A stretch of 64,000 nucleotides of DNA from an uncultured Lachnoclostridium sp. (GTDB taxonomy: Bacteria > Bacillota > Clostridia > Lachnospirales > Lachnospiraceae), in the NCBI GenBank assembly GCA_948330435.1, contig CAOJBY010000010.1, positions 1 to 64,000 on the forward strand. The letters run 5' to 3'. A program made the translations under genes and the position numbers. Shown in pieces: positions 34,959 to 42,213 of the stretch (the first letter of the stretch is position 1; each line of letters begins with the position of its first letter). Below the pieces are notes generated by a model. It searched no databases and was not told where the DNA came from. It worked only from the letters and a program-made list of their open reading frames with translations.

Positions 34959-35694
34959 CTTCAGCCACCTCCACTTTGTTATTTCCATTCATAAGCAGTA
35001 ATGCAATCATTGCACCCAAAACCGCAATTCCGAGAACCGGCATCCCCAGATAAGCCGCAAGAACAAATCCGATGATAAAGAAAGGAGCCACTTTTTTATT
35101 CAGCAGCATATTTACCAGCATTGCAAAACCAAGAGCAGGCAGAACACCACTGGCTACGGAGAGACCATCCATTACAAACTGGGGAACCATCGCCAGAAAG
35201 GCTTCTACGGCCGGACTTCCTGCCTGGAAGCAGATTGCAATAATCACGGCCATCACCGCCGCATAGGACAGAAAGCTGAGCATATGCATTCTTGCGACAC
35301 CTTTGTAATCACCTTTCTCCGCATATTTGTCACTGATATGCAAAAGTGCACCCCGGACCACCAGGTAATATGTATTCTTCACCAGCAGAGCTACCGTAGC
35401 AATGGGAAGTGCCAGGGTAACAGCCACATCTGCTCCCGCACCGGAGGTAATGGCAAATGCGGTTCCCAGAATCCCCCCTGCCGTAATCTCCGGCGGCAGA
35501 GCAGCTCCAATGGCCTGGCTTCCCATAAATGCCAGCTCCAGAGTTGCTCCTACACTTAATCCTGTCTGTATATCACCTAAAATCAGGCCTACCAACGGCC
35601 CCATCACGATAGGCCGCTGCACCATGGAGTTTCCGATTCCGCATTCCAGAAAACCAAAAAAAGCAGCAAGTCCTACTAAAATTGTATTTAACAT
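34945..35694 (-). CDS. PTS mannose/fructose/sorbose-family transporter subunit IIC
   Basis: Membrane subunit of about 249 residues rich in Gly/Ala helices, with family motifs QRPIVMGPLVGLILGDIQTG, VGATLELAFMGSQAIGA and the C-terminal FIIGFVLAAYLGMPVLGIAV. ATG 35694 has GGAGG eight bases upstream and is preferred over 35709. Coupled by overlap to IID. Sugar specificity cannot be read from the sequence. Confidence 0.93.
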   Translation of the reverse strand: MLNTILVGLAAFFGFLECGIGNSMVQRPIVMGPLVGLILGDIQTGLSVGATLELAFMGSQAIGAALPPEITAGGILGTAFAITSGAGADVAVTLALPIATVALLVKNTYYLVVRGALLHISDKYAEKGDYKGVARMHMLSFLSYAAVMAVIIAICFQAGSPAVEAFLAMVPQFVMDGLSVASGVLPALGFAMLVNMLLNKKVAPFFIIGFVLAAYLGMPVLGIAVLGAMIALLLMNGNNKVEVAEDEDF

Positions 35695-35716
35695 TCTCTC
35701 TTCCTCCAAAATCTTT

Positions 35717-36181
35717 TTATTTTTTGTATGTTACGGCTGTGTCACTGGGCACTGCCTGAATAAACACATGGATTCCCTGTGCGGAAGCTTCCGTGAGCTT
35801 TGCATCCTCCTCATCCGTCAGATTAACCATTTTACTGACAGAATGGGTCTCAGGCGTTGCCTTTGTTCCTCCCAGATTGATGGACGTGATCTGGGGACAT
35901 TCCGTTGCCAGACGAACTGCGTCCGTCACATTGGACACCACGATCATCAACTTATAGCTGTCCGTCTTTCCCGAGTTGATGGCTTCAATGGAATCGTCTA
36001 TTCCCTTGATAACCAGCTTTACTCCATCCGGCTTTCCAAGCTTTAAGGTTGTCTTACGCAGTTCATCTTTTACCACCTTATCATCCGCTACCAGAATGCA
36101 ATCCGGATCCAGAATATTCCTCCAGCTAAATACCACCTGGCCATGCAACAGACGGTGATCAACCCTCAACAATTTAATCAT
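35717..36181 (-). CDS. PTS mannose/fructose/sorbose-family subunit IIB
   Basis: Cytosolic phosphotransfer protein of about 154 residues. The phospho-acceptor is His13 in VDHRLLHGQVVFSW, which takes phosphate from IIA and passes it to the incoming sugar. TSINLGGTKATPETHSVSK and LTEASAQGIHVFIQAVPSD are typical of the family. ATG 36181 has a ribosome site of the AGGAGG type; the frame is open back to 36283 but that part is not family-like. Confidence 0.92.
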   Translation of the reverse strand: MIKLLRVDHRLLHGQVVFSWRNILDPDCILVADDKVVKDELRKTTLKLGKPDGVKLVIKGIDDSIEAINSGKTDSYKLMIVVSNVTDAVRLATECPQITSINLGGTKATPETHSVSKMVNLTDEEDAKLTEASAQGIHVFIQAVPSDTAVTYKK

Positions 36182-36203
36182 CTGATTTTCCTCCTTTTTT
36201 TCC

Positions 36204-36608
36204 TCAAAAATCTTCTTCCACAGAATCCTTTTCATTTTCCATATAGGAAATCTGTTCTCTGGCTGCCTGAATGCTCTCGGCAATCAGCTTCTCGATACTG
36301 TCCTCTCCCATAATCAGATTCAGCACCAGTGCGGCATTCATACCTGCAACCACATACACGTTCGGCAGCATCCTGTACTGAGACATTTCATTGTTGACAC
36401 TTCCTCCTAGGAGATCCGTCACAATCACAAGTTCCTCATCTTCATCCCTATTTTTCATATAGGCATCCATGTAGGCTTTCAAGTCGGGTATCTCCTTTGT
36501 ATAAGCACCGATTGCCTGAATATCATCCCTGGCCCCGGCAATCATCTCAATGGTATTCTTCATTCCGTATGCCAGATTTCCATGAGATGCAAGCAGGAAT
36601 TTTCTCAT
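36204..36608 (-). CDS. PTS mannose/fructose/sorbose-family subunit IIA
   Basis: Cytosolic phosphotransfer protein of 134 residues, stand-alone rather than fused to IIB. His9 in LLASHGNLAYG accepts phosphate from HPr, and VTDLLGGSVNNEMSQY is the second family motif. It is the first gene of the IIA-IIB-IIC-IID series. The ATG follows AAAGGAGGG. Likely controlled by the LevR-type regulator encoded just upstream through the repeats at 36750-36786. Confidence 0.92.
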   Translation of the reverse strand: MRKFLLASHGNLAYGMKNTIEMIAGARDDIQAIGAYTKEIPDLKAYMDAYMKNRDEDEELVIVTDLLGGSVNNEMSQYRMLPNVYVVAGMNAALVLNLIMGEDSIEKLIAESIQAAREQISYMENEKDSVEEDF

Positions 36609-36749
36609 GCTTCACCCTCCTTTCTCTCGCTGTTCTGCTTGTTGCCATTAATCTAGCACAAATTTTTTCGGGAAAAAACCCTTTGGAGACCCTTTTATCA
36701 CAACAGCTCTTTTCTTGTCACAAAGCCTGTGAAAAGCCGCTTTCTAACA

Positions 36750-36786
36750 GACACTGGAATCCGTTTTCGACACTGTTTCGACACTG
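36750..36786. promoter_or_regulatory. GACACTG direct repeats upstream of the PTS operon
   Basis: Three GACACTG copies start at 36750, 36769 and 36780; the last two form a perfect tandem 11-bp repeat (TTTCGACACTG twice). They lie 140-180 bp before the IIA gene, where an upstream activator site for the adjacent LevR-type regulator would be expected. Confidence 0.5.
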
Positions 36787-36800
36787 TTTTCGTCAAAAGA

Positions 36801-36840
36801 AAAAGGCGAACATTTTGCTTAAACAAAATGCCTGCCTTTT
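36801..36840 (-). terminator. Intrinsic terminator of the LevR-type gene
   Basis: AAAAGGC and CATTTTG pair with CAAAATG and GCCTTTT, giving a two-part stem with a short internal loop; on the minus strand it is followed by a T-rich run. It lies 55 bp beyond the LevR-type stop codon. Confidence 0.75.
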
Positions 36841-36894
36841 CCTTTTAACCACCCGGTTTATTGCCAGCGTATAAATTGCTTTCTCCTGATGCCA

Positions 36895-39588
36895 TTAACC
36901 GGCTTCGTGATAGATATAGTCCCACACATAATGGATCTCACTGATAGGAAGTTCCACCCCGTAATGATCCGTGATATTGCGAAAACAAATACGCACCGTG
37001 TCTATAAATTTTTTTTGCTCCTTTACGAAAACCTCCTCATCCATATGGCTCATAATCGGTGTCTTTTTAACCAGACGTTCCACCAGGCAACTTATGTGAA
37101 TATTAAGCCCAATCACTGTCTTTGCGGAAAATCGGCGGCCAAGGGCAATCTGAAGCTGCTCCAGCGTCTCATCCACAAACTCCAGCACCTTATCCGCATT
37201 TAAAATCGTAAGGTACTCAATCACATTCTGCAGGGAAAAATTCTTAAGCAGATTCCGATGAAACTGTTGAAGCTCCTGTTCATCCAGATATTCTGACAGA
37301 TAGCCTTTTACCGTCTCAATCTGCTTAAAGGAAATAATATCCTCCAGATAAACAAACGGAACCTCCATAAGTGCCGGATCTGCCATACCGGCACAGAACA
37401 GAATATGGTACTGGGACTGAAGTCCGGCTGTCTGACTTCTCAGATCCTCATAATCATAGCAAAGCAGACGGAGTTCTATCTGCCTGGGAATACTCCGCAG
37501 AAACAGCTGAGACACTTTTCGGGCAATGTCATTCCCCAGTTCGCTGACAAAGAGGATGGCTTCTTCTTTTTTCTTTTTTTCAATAATCCGGTAGGATACC
37601 GTATTCCCTTCCTTTGCTTTCTCAAGAAGTTCTGGCAGAGGCATTCCCGCCAACACTTTGTCGCCCACATCCAAAGCAAGGCGGGTTGACACATTGTTTA
37701 CAATGCCAAGAGTTCCGTCAAACTGGATACGCAGCATGGAATCAATAGTTTCCAGAGAACCAATGTCAACCATAATAATCACATTTCCATTCAAGGCTGT
37801 TTCCAGATAGCATTCAATCTGCTCCACCACCACAGAGGTTTTAGTTTCTATGGGCATATCGATAGCGTCAAAAATCCGTTTTCCGCAAATCTGATTTACC
37901 ACATCTGCAATACTGCTTGCCGTGGAATAGCCATGGCACACCACAAGGACTCTGGTATTCAGCCCATGGATTCGATCCTGATTCTGGCAGATCTTCAGCA
38001 GGAGCAATAGCTGTTCCCCCCTCTCCAGGGTAAGCTCCAGATGCTTTTCTGCAAGGCTGACTATCTCCTCCATAATGCCATATTCCCGTCTGCATTCTCC
38101 CTGAAGATATTGCTGCAGCTCCAACAGGCTTTCCTTGCCCTCCTGCATCTGCCCGCTCCCGCCCATATTATTACGCATCCGGTTATAAACAATGCGGGAC
38201 ATCACCAGAGCAAAATTTGAACTGAGAGAAGCATCATACCTCTGGTTCATATCCTGAAAGATCTGCGTCAGCACCTGTTCCGTTACACGTATTTTTTCAT
38301 TGGAATAGTTTTTTTCAAATATCATGTAATCGAAATAACTGTTCACGGTCTCCCGATTCTGTTTCATCATGGCTTCAAAGGACAGCTCCCCCTGCTTCAT
38401 CTGCCGGTAGCTTTCCAGCAGACTCTCATACAGAAGCTGCTCTTTGTCAGAATTTATATGGACATTGAGCTGATCTATATCCAGCAGTTCCGAATCTTTC
38501 CCTGCCTTTCCCATAACCCCTCCGAAATGATCAGAGAGCCGTGTCCCACGAAAAAGCTCCTCCGGCAAGTGTACCACCTGGACGGATAGCTTCTTTTCCT
38601 CCTCACTTCCCTGAAAAGCATTCATGCAGCTTGCCTGCACGCAGGACTTTAGCTGGCTGATATTTCTGTCATAGCGGTAATTCAACAAAAGTTCCAGGAC
38701 CCTCCGGCTAATGCGGATTGGACGGTGGATACGCAGAGATTCCTGTTTATAATAATGAACGATCATCTGCTCCTTTTCGGCCAAGGAGCGTTCCTCCAAT
38801 GGGAGCAGACGCACGATTACCGGAATCTTTTCCAGAAGCAGGCGGCTCATAGTCTCAAAGCTTAAAAGCGACGTAGAAAAAAATACTCTTCTGCCCTCCA
38901 TATGCATGGCAATTCGATCCTGCAATTCTCTACCCAGGCAGTTAATATCCTTAAAATATATTATGTCAGCAGTCTTTGTTCCCAGCAGGCCTTTGCTGTT
39001 TTCATCACCGAAAAGGACCTTTACCGCTTCTGCCGGTGCATTTACATAGGAACGGCAGGAAAACAAACGGAACTTACAGTCCTCCGGCTTAATCAGTCCC
39101 TCATCGACCACATACTCATAGGTCAGCTTTGCCAAAAGACTCTTTCCCGTTCCCTCCTCACCGGAAAAAAGCAGTGGAAGACCCCCGGGGGGATAATTGA
39201 CTGCCATACGGCACTGGGAGATCTCGTAGCTAAGTCCGGCATCACTGCCCACTGCTTTGGCAAAATTCTTTTTCCTCATGGACAAGCGGCGAATCGCTTC
39301 CTTTAACTCCCCAAGGCTTTCAAAGGTGCTCTGGTTAATTCGGATATGGTATTCGTTCTCCAGTACCTCCCGGTTGAGAAAATATACGGGCCTGGAATTT
39401 GTTTTGAGCAAAAGCCCCTCCTTAGCAAATTCATTCAAATACTGGCTGGCGGAATTCCTGCTGATGTTCAGTGCTCCGGCCAAATGATTGGCCGTAAATA
39501 CCTCCGGAGTAACCTTAGGAAACTCCTGTGTCCGTTTGCTAATATATTGCAGAACGTCTTCCTGTGTCTGATTTAGTCTTGTCCGCAT
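36895..39588 (-). CDS. LevR-type PTS-controlled transcriptional activator
   Basis: Regulator of 897 residues. Order of parts: N-terminal helix-turn-helix (ANHLAGALNISRNSASQYL), AAA+ ATPase with Walker A SGEEGTGKS at 142-150, a PRD-like helical domain (about 440-540), an EIIA-Man-like region around His552 (VLVVCHGYSTASSIADVV), and a C-terminal PRD domain. This is the LevR/ManR layout. The sigma-54 contact motif GAFTGA is not present where expected (the site reads GDENSKGLLGTKTAD), and Walker B is altered (IIYFKDIN), so sigma-54 dependence is doubtful. Its start overlaps the saccharopine-dehydrogenase-like gene by 16 bp. Confidence 0.88.
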   Translation of the reverse strand: MRTRLNQTQEDVLQYISKRTQEFPKVTPEVFTANHLAGALNISRNSASQYLNEFAKEGLLLKTNSRPVYFLNREVLENEYHIRINQSTFESLGELKEAIRRLSMRKKNFAKAVGSDAGLSYEISQCRMAVNYPPGGLPLLFSGEEGTGKSLLAKLTYEYVVDEGLIKPEDCKFRLFSCRSYVNAPAEAVKVLFGDENSKGLLGTKTADIIYFKDINCLGRELQDRIAMHMEGRRVFFSTSLLSFETMSRLLLEKIPVIVRLLPLEERSLAEKEQMIVHYYKQESLRIHRPIRISRRVLELLLNYRYDRNISQLKSCVQASCMNAFQGSEEEKKLSVQVVHLPEELFRGTRLSDHFGGVMGKAGKDSELLDIDQLNVHINSDKEQLLYESLLESYRQMKQGELSFEAMMKQNRETVNSYFDYMIFEKNYSNEKIRVTEQVLTQIFQDMNQRYDASLSSNFALVMSRIVYNRMRNNMGGSGQMQEGKESLLELQQYLQGECRREYGIMEEIVSLAEKHLELTLERGEQLLLLLKICQNQDRIHGLNTRVLVVCHGYSTASSIADVVNQICGKRIFDAIDMPIETKTSVVVEQIECYLETALNGNVIIMVDIGSLETIDSMLRIQFDGTLGIVNNVSTRLALDVGDKVLAGMPLPELLEKAKEGNTVSYRIIEKKKKEEAILFVSELGNDIARKVSQLFLRSIPRQIELRLLCYDYEDLRSQTAGLQSQYHILFCAGMADPALMEVPFVYLEDIISFKQIETVKGYLSEYLDEQELQQFHRNLLKNFSLQNVIEYLTILNADKVLEFVDETLEQLQIALGRRFSAKTVIGLNIHISCLVERLVKKTPIMSHMDEEVFVKEQKKFIDTVRICFRNITDHYGVELPISEIHYVWDYIYHEAG

Positions 39589-40913
39589 CCAGTCACCTGC
39601 CTTTCCTCTATATCATACCAAAGCCCGGCCTCCTTCATCAAGTCCATATAAGGCTTTGAGGGAAAATATTCCGGCGAGAACACTCCCGCACCTTTCCAAA
39701 TTCCTTTCCCCAAAAGTTCGATTCCGAGGGCCGCCCCGAAGCCAGTCTGGGCCACCACCGCCTGCATGCCCCAGGTTTTCACGGATTCTTCGTTATCAAA
39801 GGGCTGATAGATAAAGCATTCCTTTCGTTTTCCGTCTTTTTTCCCGATACAGTGAACACCCACGCACATACCGCCCGTCATTTCGGCACCGATGTCCTTG
39901 GGCTGAGGGGCACAGGCCGCTACCACGTCTCTGGGGATGACCTTGACACCGTCCACCTCTATGGGCTTGGTGCTGCGAAGCCCCAGGGCGTTAATAACTT
40001 TTAATGCATTCAGCAAATTGTCATCCAGTGCAATCTTAAAGCTGGCCTTTTTGAGACCGTATTGCGAGAGATAACGGGGCATGGTTACAACCTCCTCGTG
40101 CTCTACTTTCACCAGCCGGTTGATGCCATAGGGCTCCGGCATCCGAAATTCCTCTTCCCCGGCAAATGCGTCCTCGATCAAAAAGCCATTTTCCAGACTC
40201 CACTCCGCATTGGGATTCATCACCTCATCCAGGACCGTCCACACGTTAAAGCCAAATTCTATGACATCCTTACGGTTCCCAGGCTCCTCCAAGTTTCCTC
40301 CGTCCTTTACATGAACTTCCCACAGTTCATCAAAGAGATATTCTGCCGCATATTTGGCAAATACGTTGACGACACCCGGATCAATGCCAAGACAGATGCA
40401 GGCGGTAAGTCCTTTTTTCTTCCACTGCTCATGACGGTCGAAGTTATATTTTGTCATGGGTTCCAGATAGCTGCCCTCAAATCCGATTCCAAACTCCGGA
40501 TGCTCTTTGGGAACGGACCAGGTACCCATACTTCCATAGTTTGCTCCCGCTTCATAGGCAGCGTCAAAAATATAATTGCTCACAAAGGGAGATGCTGCAT
40601 CCATAACAAAATCAATAGCATGTTCTTTCATCAGACACACCAACTCTGATTTCTTATGAGCATCCACACAGGCCTCTTCATAGATTGTGCACTTTTTCTG
40701 ACTTCTTCTGTCCATGAACATCGCTCGGTTCTCTGCCATTTTGCTCTCGGAACCCGGCCAGGCCCTGAGATGCTCCAGTACTTCCTCGGCACGCTCCCTG
40801 CTGTAATCAGTGATTAAGACATATTCCAGCCATTCTCCTTTGGGATCCCGCTTTTTCAGTACCTTTAAAATACATTCTCCTACTGCTCCTGCTCCTACCA
40901 GCATCATTCTCAT
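39573..40913 (-). CDS. Saccharopine dehydrogenase family protein
   Basis: Protein of about 446 residues with an N-terminal dinucleotide site (MLVGAGAVGECILKVL) and the family blocks DFVMDAASPFVSNYIFDAA, ICLGIDPGVVNVFAKY and VVAQTGFGAALGIELLG. Relatives act on saccharopine, carboxynorspermidine or related imino acids; the substrate here is undetermined. ATG 40913 has GAAGGG eight bases upstream, so the longer frame from 40943 is not used. It is the first gene behind a glycine riboswitch and overlaps the LevR-type gene, an odd pairing. Confidence 0.85.
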   Translation of the reverse strand: MRMMLVGAGAVGECILKVLKKRDPKGEWLEYVLITDYSRERAEEVLEHLRAWPGSESKMAENRAMFMDRRSQKKCTIYEEACVDAHKKSELVCLMKEHAIDFVMDAASPFVSNYIFDAAYEAGANYGSMGTWSVPKEHPEFGIGFEGSYLEPMTKYNFDRHEQWKKKGLTACICLGIDPGVVNVFAKYAAEYLFDELWEVHVKDGGNLEEPGNRKDVIEFGFNVWTVLDEVMNPNAEWSLENGFLIEDAFAGEEEFRMPEPYGINRLVKVEHEEVVTMPRYLSQYGLKKASFKIALDDNLLNALKVINALGLRSTKPIEVDGVKVIPRDVVAACAPQPKDIGAEMTGGMCVGVHCIGKKDGKRKECFIYQPFDNEESVKTWGMQAVVAQTGFGAALGIELLGKGIWKGAGVFSPEYFPSKPYMDLMKEAGLWYDIEERQVTGCGQD

Positions 40914-40964
40914 AATCTGAACCCTTCTTTCCTTTCTAAACACATTGGCCGAACTCTAATTATT

Positions 40965-41065
40965 TACCCCGCCAGGCACGCTCAAAAACTTTCGTTTTTT
41001 CGCTTTGCGGCTGTCGCCGCATAGCCAGGGATATACAGGCACCCTCTGATGTGCAAGCTCTCCCC
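40965..41065. repeat. Structured repeat family 2, truncated tandem unit
   Basis: A direct repeat, with a period of 108 bp, of the left part of the complete copy at 41073-41207: same TACCCCGCC start, same GCGGC-TGTC-GCCGC hairpin and same left arm of the long stem, but the right arm and the end are missing. Confidence 0.7.
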
Positions 41066-41072
41066 AATTATT

Positions 41073-41207
41073 TACCCCGCCGGGCACGCTCAAAAACTTT
41101 CGTTTTTTCGCTTTGCGGCTGTCGCCGCATAGCCAGGGATATACAGACACCCTCTGATGTGCAAGCACCTCAGAGGGTGTCTGTATATCCCTGGCTGCCC
41201 GGCTCAT
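41073..41207. repeat. Structured repeat family 2, complete copy before the saccharopine-dehydrogenase-like gene
   Basis: TACCCC and TCAT termini, outer stem GCCGGGC/GCCCGGC, inner hairpin GCGGC-TGTC-GCCGC, and a perfect 27-bp inverted repeat (41131-41157 with 41170-41196) around a 12-base loop containing GTGCAAGCAC. It lies between the glycine riboswitch terminator and the gene it controls. Confidence 0.7.
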
Positions 41208-41212
41208 AGCTA

Positions 41213-41254
41213 TAAAAAAAGAGAGACAAAATGCACTTGAGCATCTGTCTCTCT
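41213..41254 (-). terminator. Riboswitch-controlled intrinsic terminator
   Basis: On the minus strand AGAGAGACA (from 41254) pairs with TGTCTCTCT (to 41220), followed by a seven-T run. Its first arm overlaps the closing strand of P1 of the second glycine aptamer (41251-41255), so ligand binding and termination exclude each other: an ON switch. Confidence 0.8.
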
Positions 41255-41428
41255 GTCCTTTTACCAGTTGGTTATAGCCACGTAGGCGGCGGTCTTACCG
41301 CTCTCTCCAGAGTTCCGTCGGATAACCTTCCTTTTGCCTGTCAGTTTCCACGAGAAAGCCGATCTGCTTCCCCATTTGCTTCTTCGGCTCTTCCTTTCAC
41401 TGCTTTTGGGAAGTCTCTAGGGTTATCC
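41251..41428 (-). promoter_or_regulatory. Glycine riboswitch (tandem aptamer)
   Basis: Read on the minus strand. Aptamer 1 is closed by GGATAACC/GGTTATCC (41421-41428 with 41320-41327) and holds the conserved GCCGAAGAAGCAA and ACAGGCAAAAGGA. A short linker leads to aptamer 2, closed by CTCTG/CAGAG (41308-41312 with 41251-41255), starting CTCTGGAGAGAGC and ending TGGTAAAAGGACAGAG. These match the glycine (gcvT) class. Aptamer 2 lacks the usual CCGAAG block and is divergent. A lysine riboswitch was considered and does not fit. Confidence 0.8.
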
Positions 41429-41453
41429 TCTGCCGGTTTATGTAACTGGATAT

Positions 41454-41482
41454 ATTATAGCAGATTTTTCAGAGAAAAACAA
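41454..41482 (-). promoter_or_regulatory. Promoter of the glycine riboswitch transcript
   Basis: Minus-strand TTGTTT, 17-base spacer and perfect TATAAT (-10 at 41454-41459). Transcription would start about 20 nt before the first aptamer. Confidence 0.75.
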
Positions 41483-41497
41483 AACTTTTTTGCTCCC

Positions 41498-42034
41498 CTA
41501 GGCCTGTGCTTTCGCCTCCTGTGCAATCCGCCGGATATCCGGAATCGCAATCAGAATCGGGTACAGCACTATGCCAATCATCAATCCGCCGATTCCCTGG
41601 ATAATATTGGACGGTACACTGGCTGCTGCCGCCGCTATGCCATATAGAGGGCATTCACAGAGAAAATAACCGCCTGCCACCAGTATGGTATCCACAATCC
41701 CGCCCAGAACGACGGCAATATAACGGCTTTTGGATGTCCTGCCCATATTCCGGTAAATCATTCCTGCCGCAAATGCAACGGCTCCCTTGATAACAAAGGT
41801 AATGGGAACATAAATAAAATAACCCCCTATCATATCCGCCATAGCCGAACCGATTCCCGCCGCCAGCAGACCCCAGGCCGGCCCGAGAATCACCCCGGAA
41901 AGTATTACAATCGCATCGCCCGGATGGATATAGCCGCCTGTCCCGGGGGTCGGAATTCGGATGGACATGGTCGCCACACAGGCAAATGCCGCTAACAATG
42001 CTGCCATTACAATTTTTTTCAGATTTGATTTCAT
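41498..42034 (-). CDS. ECF transporter S component
   Basis: Membrane protein of about 178 residues with six hydrophobic segments. The start has the S-component pattern KKIVMAALLAAFACVATMSI, then PGTGGYIHPGDAIVILSGVI and GLLAAGIGSAMADMIGGYFIY, where the Gly/Ala-rich helix docks to EcfT. Such proteins bind a vitamin or other micronutrient and share a common EcfAAT module encoded elsewhere. ATG 42034 with GGAGG eight bases upstream is preferred over 42094. No riboswitch was recognised in its short leader, so the substrate is unknown. Confidence 0.85.
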   Translation of the reverse strand: MKSNLKKIVMAALLAAFACVATMSIRIPTPGTGGYIHPGDAIVILSGVILGPAWGLLAAGIGSAMADMIGGYFIYVPITFVIKGAVAFAAGMIYRNMGRTSKSRYIAVVLGGIVDTILVAGGYFLCECPLYGIAAAAASVPSNIIQGIGGLMIGIVLYPILIAIPDIRRIAQEAKAQA

Positions 42035-42152
42035 AATATGTGCCTCCTCAACATTACTGTTTGACCGTTTTTGATTTCTCACATTATATTTCAAATCTGG
42101 ACTTATAAAAATAGCCAGTTATCGTCTTTTAAACCAGTCCAGTTATTGGTAT

Positions 42153-42176
42153 AAAAGAGGAGGCATCTGCCTCCTC
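42153..42176 (-). terminator. Intrinsic terminator after xylulokinase gene
   Basis: Perfect 8-bp stem GAGGAGGC/GCCTCCTC with a four-base loop, followed by TTTT on the minus strand. It closes the isomerase/kinase operon. Confidence 0.8.
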
Positions 42177-42213
42177 CATAGCCTTTCAGCACATCCAAAT
42201 ATTTTTTCTCAAT

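Noticed and set aside
36609..36894. Sigma-54 (-24/-12) promoter for the PTS operon
   Set aside because: No TGGCAC-N5-TTGC match with correct spacing was found on the minus strand.
40956..41207. Open frame of 83 codons with an internal duplication on the minus strand
   Set aside because: It is produced by the tandem family 2 repeat units; both halves translate the same repeat and there is no ribosome site or family likeness.
40965..41207. CRISPR-like array
   Set aside because: Only one full and one partial unit, no spacers of even length, no cas genes; the structure is hairpin-based.
41213..41428. Lysine riboswitch as the leader of the saccharopine-dehydrogenase-like gene
   Set aside because: The metabolic link is tempting, but the core motifs (AGGCAAAAGGA, CTCTGGAGAG, paired P1 helices) are those of the glycine class, and lysine-class motifs are missing.
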